From JAGUXG01 sp043798435 (GTDB lineage Bacteria > UBA9089 > UBA9088 > JAGUXG01): a DNA stretch of 8,680 nt. A program made the position numbers and the translations under genes. Below the pieces are notes generated by a model, which saw only the letters and a list, made by a program, of their open reading frames with translations, did no database searches and had not been told where the DNA came from. Where the stretch lies: NCBI GenBank assembly GCA_043798435.1, contig JAZDOR010000093.1, forward strand, positions 1-8,680, in the 5' to 3' direction. Of the stretch, positions 5,627 through 8,680 are shown piece by piece (position 1 is the first letter of the stretch; every line of letters begins with the position of its first letter).

Positions 5627-6847
5627 ATGGGAGTATTTGCATATAAGGCAAGGCAGGCAGATGGTTCTATAATTAGTGGGGTAATAGAGGCAGATGATGT
5701 CCGAAAGGCTATGACCAATATCAGGTCCCAAGGATTAACTGTCATTTCAACTGAGGAAAAAAAGGCAGATATACTTGCTGGGGTGGTTAAAGCCATAAAT
5801 ATATTTGATAAAGTCTCCCTGGGGGACAAGGTTTTATTCTCAAGACAGTTTTCTACCCTCATAAATGCAGGAATTCCTGTTATCCAATGCCTGAATATTC
5901 TTGTTGATCAAACAAAAAAGAATGTTTTTAAGGGTGTTTTAAGAGACATAAGAACAAATATTGAAAGTGGAGAGTTTATTTCAGCATCGCTGGCCAAGCA
6001 CCCCGATGCTTTTGACACCCTCTATGTAAGTATGGTCAAGGCTGGAGAGGTTGGCGGTGTCTTAGATGAGGTATTGGATAGGCTTGCCCTCTATTTAGAG
6101 AATATCGCCGAGTTAAAAAGAAAGGTTGTAGGTGCGATGGTCTATCCTATTATGATTATATTTGTGGCTGTAATAGTTGTTGGTTTCCTTCTTGTATTTG
6201 TCATTCCGCAGTTTAAGGAGGTCTTTAAGATATTTGGATCGAAGCTTCCAGCACCCACTCAAATGCTGATTGATCTTTCTAATTTCTTAGTCAAACAAGG
6301 CTGGATTATCGTCGTTGTAGTGATAGGTATAGTCATGTTTTTCGGAACTCTTATTAAGAGAGTGCCAGCAGTCAAATTCAGGTGGCATAAGCTCATATTG
6401 AAAGTACCCCTTATTGGCGATCTCCTTCTGAAGGTTGCTGTGGCTCGTTTTACCAGGACACTTGGAACTCTTGCCAGATCTGGTGTTCCTATCCTTGAGG
6501 CTTTAGAGATATGCGCTACAACCTCTGGAAATAAGGTCATAGAAGCCGCTATCTTAGATGGAAGAACAGCTATTAAAGAAGGAGAGAGGATATCAGAGTC
6601 GCTGAAGACAGCCAATGTCTTTCCGCCTATAGTTGTTCAGATGATATCAATAGGTGAAGAGACTGGTGCTTTGGATTCAATGCTCTTCAAGGTAGCTGAC
6701 TATTACGATAAAGAGGTTGATGCTACAGTAGCTGCACTTGCCTCCATTATTGAGCCAGTGCTTATCGTCTTTTTGGGAGTAGTTGTCGGCTTTATTGTTA
6801 TAGCTATGTATCTTCCTATCTTCAGCCTGCCCTCAATGATAAAATAG
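5627..6847 (+). CDS. pilC: Type IV pilus / type II secretion inner-membrane platform protein (PilC/GspF)
   Basis: A complete 406-residue PilC/GspF family protein, the polytopic inner-membrane platform that links the cytoplasmic assembly ATPase to pilin or pseudopilin polymerisation. The N-terminus MGVFAYKARQADGSIISGVIEA is typical of the family ('YKA.d..G....G.ieA'), which supports the ATG at 5627. Two T2SSF domains are visible, residues about 65-190 and 270-395; the repeated signature is LINAGIPVIQCLNIL with GEVGGVLDEVL in the first and LARSGVPILEALEI with GEETGALDSML in the second. Three hydrophobic membrane segments lie near 168-192, 225-243 and 375-398. No pilB, pilT or pilin gene is seen beside it, so the gene stands alone here and pilus versus secretion role cannot be decided; the gene symbol is the more usual choice for this length. 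Confidence 0.93.
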   Translation: MGVFAYKARQADGSIISGVIEADDVRKAMTNIRSQGLTVISTEEKKADILAGVVKAINIFDKVSLGDKVLFSRQFSTLINAGIPVIQCLNILVDQTKKNVFKGVLRDIRTNIESGEFISASLAKHPDAFDTLYVSMVKAGEVGGVLDEVLDRLALYLENIAELKRKVVGAMVYPIMIIFVAVIVVGFLLVFVIPQFKEVFKIFGSKLPAPTQMLIDLSNFLVKQGWIIVVVVIGIVMFFGTLIKRVPAVKFRWHKLILKVPLIGDLLLKVAVARFTRTLGTLARSGVPILEALEICATTSGNKVIEAAILDGRTAIKEGERISESLKTANVFPPIVVQMISIGEETGALDSMLFKVADYYDKEVDATVAALASIIEPVLIVFLGVVVGFIVIAMYLPIFSLPSMIK

Positions 6848-7054
6848 CGTAACATTTAGCCAACTGAAGTAGGACTTTGTAATCGGTTATTAAGTAAGAG
6901 GTAATCAAGTAAGAGAGGTAATCGGTAATCAGTTATCGGTAATCAGGTAAGAGGAACAATTACCGATGACCGATTACCCGATGACCGATTACCTTTTCTT
7001 ACATTACCGATAACCGATTACCCGATAACCTGATTACCATTTTCCTTGCACTTC
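6848..7054 (+). repeat. Dispersed heptad-repeat element, copy 2
   Basis: This occupies nearly the whole pilC-bioF spacer. It starts at the base after the pilC stop with CGTAACATTTAGCCAACT (6848-6865), carries GGTAATC-type units, a central GGTAAGAGGAACAATT (6946-6961), then GATTACC-type units, and ends in a TTTTCCTTGCACTTC block (41-bp end at 7014-7054). These blocks match the element at 597-775 in inverted orientation. GGTAATC units left of about 6950 and their complements right of 6959 can form a long imperfect hairpin with a loop near 6946-6958. Compared with copy 1 it has about 30-40 extra bases of repeat filler on the pilC side. The bioF ATG follows 11 nt after its end. Confidence 0.85.
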
Positions 7055-7065
7055 ACTCTTCACTA

Positions 7066-8190
7066 ATGAACATTGAAATCTTCTTGAAAGAGAGAAAAAA
7101 GGGATTGAGGCTGCGAGAGCTTCATCCTGCTACTCAAAGAGAAAAGGAAAAGATACTTATAAATGGTAAGTGGTTTATCAACCTCTCTTCAAACGACTAT
7201 TTAGGGCTATCTTCTCACCCGAGGCTTATATCTGCGGCAAAGAATGCAGCAGAAATCTATGGAACATCAGTATCTTCCTCAAGGCTTCTGAGTGGGGATT
7301 TTGAGCTACACCATAGACTGGAAGACGAGATTTCCTCATTTGTCCAAAAAGAGACGGCATTAGTCTTTGCTTCAGGCTACCAAACGAATATCGGTGTAAT
7401 ACCTGCGATTTGTAAAAAAGGGGATGCCATATTTTTGGATAGGTTAGCTCACGCAAGCATAGTAGATGGGGCAAGACTGTCTGGTGCAAGAATATTCAGG
7501 TTTAGGCATAATGATGTTGACCACCTTAAGTGGTGCTTAAAGAAAAACAGAAAAGATTTTGAGACAAGTTTGATAGTCACGGAGTCTCTTTTCAGTATGG
7601 ATGGAGATACCCCTCCTATTCTTGAGATAATCTCTCTGAAACAAAACTTCAATTGCCTCTTAATGATAGATGAGGCTCATAGTATTGGGGTTTTTGGAAA
7701 AAAGGGTGCTGGGCTCTGTGAAGAAATGTGTGAGGATATTGAGCTTTTGATGGGAACATTCAGTAAAGCCATCGGTGGGTTTGGGGGCTATGTTGCCTGC
7801 ACCCCTGTTATGAAAGATTACCTGATAAACTCTTGCCGCTCATTTATCTACTCAACAGCTTCTCCGCCGCCTGTAATAGCTGCAAATATTGAGGGAATTA
7901 ATCTTATAAAGGAGGAGCCTGAAAGAAGAGAATTGCTTTTGGCAAAGGCAAGGTATCTGAAAGAGGCTCTTTTGAAAAAAGGTCTAACAGCAAAAGGCGA
8001 TTTTCAGATTCTATCAGTAATATTTGGGGATGAGAAGAGGACGATAGACTACGCTCAACATCTTGCTGAAGAAGGCTTCTGGTCGCAAGCAATAAGGCCG
8101 CCAACAGTTCCAGAAGGTGCGTGCAGAATTAGAATATCTGTTAATTTTCATCATAGCTATGAGGTTTTAGACAGGCTGGCAAAGTTGTAA
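7066..8190 (+). CDS. bioF: 8-amino-7-oxononanoate synthase
   Basis: BioF is a PLP enzyme of the alpha-oxoamine synthase family that condenses pimeloyl-ACP (or pimeloyl-CoA) with L-alanine to give 8-amino-7-oxononanoate in biotin synthesis. The 374 residues are slightly short of the usual 380-390. Visible landmarks are NDYLGLSSHPRL near the N-terminus, SSSRLLSGDFELHHRLE, ESLFSMDGDTPP, DEAHSIGVFG with Asp202 and His205, and the PLP lysine Lys234 in GTFSKAIGGFGGY. The C-terminal AIRPPTVPEGACRIRIS is more typical of BioF than of glycine C-acetyltransferase (Kbl), which I consider the alternative. There is no Shine-Dalgarno sequence before the ATG; the upstream bases are CTTCACTCTTCACTA, just past the repeat element. 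No other biotin gene is in the window, so a lone bioF or a more distant pathway cluster is possible. Confidence 0.9.
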   Translation: MNIEIFLKERKKGLRLRELHPATQREKEKILINGKWFINLSSNDYLGLSSHPRLISAAKNAAEIYGTSVSSSRLLSGDFELHHRLEDEISSFVQKETALVFASGYQTNIGVIPAICKKGDAIFLDRLAHASIVDGARLSGARIFRFRHNDVDHLKWCLKKNRKDFETSLIVTESLFSMDGDTPPILEIISLKQNFNCLLMIDEAHSIGVFGKKGAGLCEEMCEDIELLMGTFSKAIGGFGGYVACTPVMKDYLINSCRSFIYSTASPPPVIAANIEGINLIKEEPERRELLLAKARYLKEALLKKGLTAKGDFQILSVIFGDEKRTIDYAQHLAEEGFWSQAIRPPTVPEGACRIRISVNFHHSYEVLDRLAKL

Positions 8191-8233
8191 TTCAGAAATA
8201 AGAATTGAAAAGTAAATTGAGAGTAGAAATAAC

Positions 8234-8350
8234 ATAGAATAGGAATCACATACATAGAATAGGGGACAGTTACAATACTGTTCGGAATGATTTTTACTTA
8301 TATTATTTTGGTTAAAGAAAAAGGAATAAAATGCCGATATATAGAATAGG
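8234..8350 (+). repeat. Three direct copies of ATAGAATAGG
   Basis: ATAGAATAGG occurs at 8234-8243, 8254-8263 and 8341-8350; the first two are extended to ACATAGAATAGG and spaced 20 nt apart. The second runs into GGGGACAGTTAC, and GGGACGGTTC appears at about 8382. Such GGGGACAGTT strings are, from memory, common in relics near REP-associated transposases, but no transposase is present here. Confidence 0.7.
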
Positions 8351-8421
8351 ATGGCAACAATTCCTGTTCTTGAAATTTCAGGGACGGTTCATTCTCATCA
8401 TTTTCCCTATGATTTCTTTTG

Positions 8422-8488
8422 GAAATTAGAAATTAGAGATTGGGAAGAAAAATTCTGCTTCCTCTGCTAATTTCCAATTTCTAATTTC
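8422..8488. repeat. Inverted repeat of GAAATTA heptads between convergent genes
   Basis: GAAATTAGAAATT (8422-8434) is the exact complement of AATTTCTAATTTC (8476-8488), and inner bases pair partly (GGGAAG with CTTCC). The left arm reads as heptads GAAATTA GAAATTA GAGATTG. It could fold in RNA from either strand and may act as a bidirectional terminator or RNA-stabilising structure, though it lacks a T-run. Confidence 0.75.
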
Positions 8489-8513
8489 AACTTCATCTTT
8501 TAACCGCAAGCTT

Positions 8514-8680
8514 TCAAACAAAGGTGAACCGTCTTACCAATTTTATAAATATAATAAACAATATTACTGATAAAGTAGCTGTTATCGCTCCAAAATAAAA
8601 TGTTGCAGAAGGAGATATGGTATCCCAGAGCCATCCACCTATAAGGCTTGCAGGAAACATTGCGAGTCCAACAACTGTAT
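8514..8680 (-). CDS. MFS-type transporter, C-terminal end (partial)
   Basis: The last 54 codons of a gene that continues past the window edge, ending in TGA. The translation, read from the edge, starts TVVGLAMFPASLIGGWLWD, then TISPSATFYFGAITATLSV and a hydrophobic ILFIIFI, and ends KLVRRFTFV. A loop 'SLIGGWLWD..SPSATFYFG' followed by a final membrane helix and a basic tail is typical of the last two helices of major facilitator superfamily transporters. The substrate cannot be inferred. It is convergent with bioF. Confidence 0.75.
   Translation of the reverse strand, partial: TVVGLAMFPASLIGGWLWDTISPSATFYFGAITATLSVILFIIFIKLVRRFTFV

Larger units (their letters stand above)
8191..8513. other. 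Gene-free spacer between convergent genes
   Basis: About 320 bp with no credible ORF. It contains three copies of ATAGAATAGG (8234-8243, 8254-8263, 8341-8350), two GGGGACAGTT/GGGACGGTT-like strings near 8262 and 8382, and a long imperfect inverted repeat (8422-8488). No clear T-run terminator was seen. Confidence 0.7.

Noticed and set aside
7046..7080. Promoter for bioF starting at TTGCAC (7046)
   Set aside because: No acceptable -10 hexamer follows at 16-18 nt, and the TTGCAC is part of the conserved repeat element end.

Overview
The window looks like a chromosomal segment of an uncultured, moderately AT-rich Gram-negative bacterium, probably from a candidate phylum. The markers are a secreted cohesin-domain protein ending in a YPNP-type C-terminal Ig/sorting domain, a type IV pilus/type II secretion PilC, standalone housekeeping genes (proA, nadD, bioF), and AT-rich intergenic spacers full of short-period repeats. 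I cannot place the phylum from the sequence alone.

Layout. A partial cohesin/sorting-domain gene (+, 1-597) faces a membrane-anchored transglutaminase-like protein (-, 778-2235). Reading leftward from 5028 is a minus-strand set: proA, a second truncated copy of the proA 3' end, a small nucleotidyltransferase, a 55-residue ORF and nadD. The last four are packed with gaps of 1-2 nt and an ATGA overlap. proA next to nadD is a familiar arrangement, so the nucleotidyltransferase/55-aa pair looks like a toxin-antitoxin-like cassette lodged between them. Divergent from proA is pilC (+, 5627-6847), then bioF (+, 7066-8190), and finally the 3' end of an MFS-type transporter gene (-, 8514-8680).

Intergenic DNA is the most unusual part. 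The spacers at 597-775 and 6848-7054 are inverted copies of one roughly 180-210 bp element. Its ends are nearly identical (40 of 41 and 18 of 19 positions), a central block matches at 15 of 16, and the filler between is variable GGTAATC-type heptad repeat. Both copies begin at or within 2 nt of stop codons. Two other spacers hold different repeat families with a 7- or 14-nt period (CAGAATT/TGAATTC-type at 5187-5317; GAAATTA-type at 8422-8488). The proA-pilC spacer also carries a probable insertion-sequence remnant.

Regulation. Consensus-like sigma70 promoters lie before proA (TTGACA-N17-TAAAAT) and pilC (TTGACA-N18-TATAAT). The proA mRNA would begin almost on its Shine-Dalgarno sequence. The pilC mRNA would begin at or next to its ATG, suggesting a leaderless transcript. 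No tRNA, rRNA or CRISPR array was seen.
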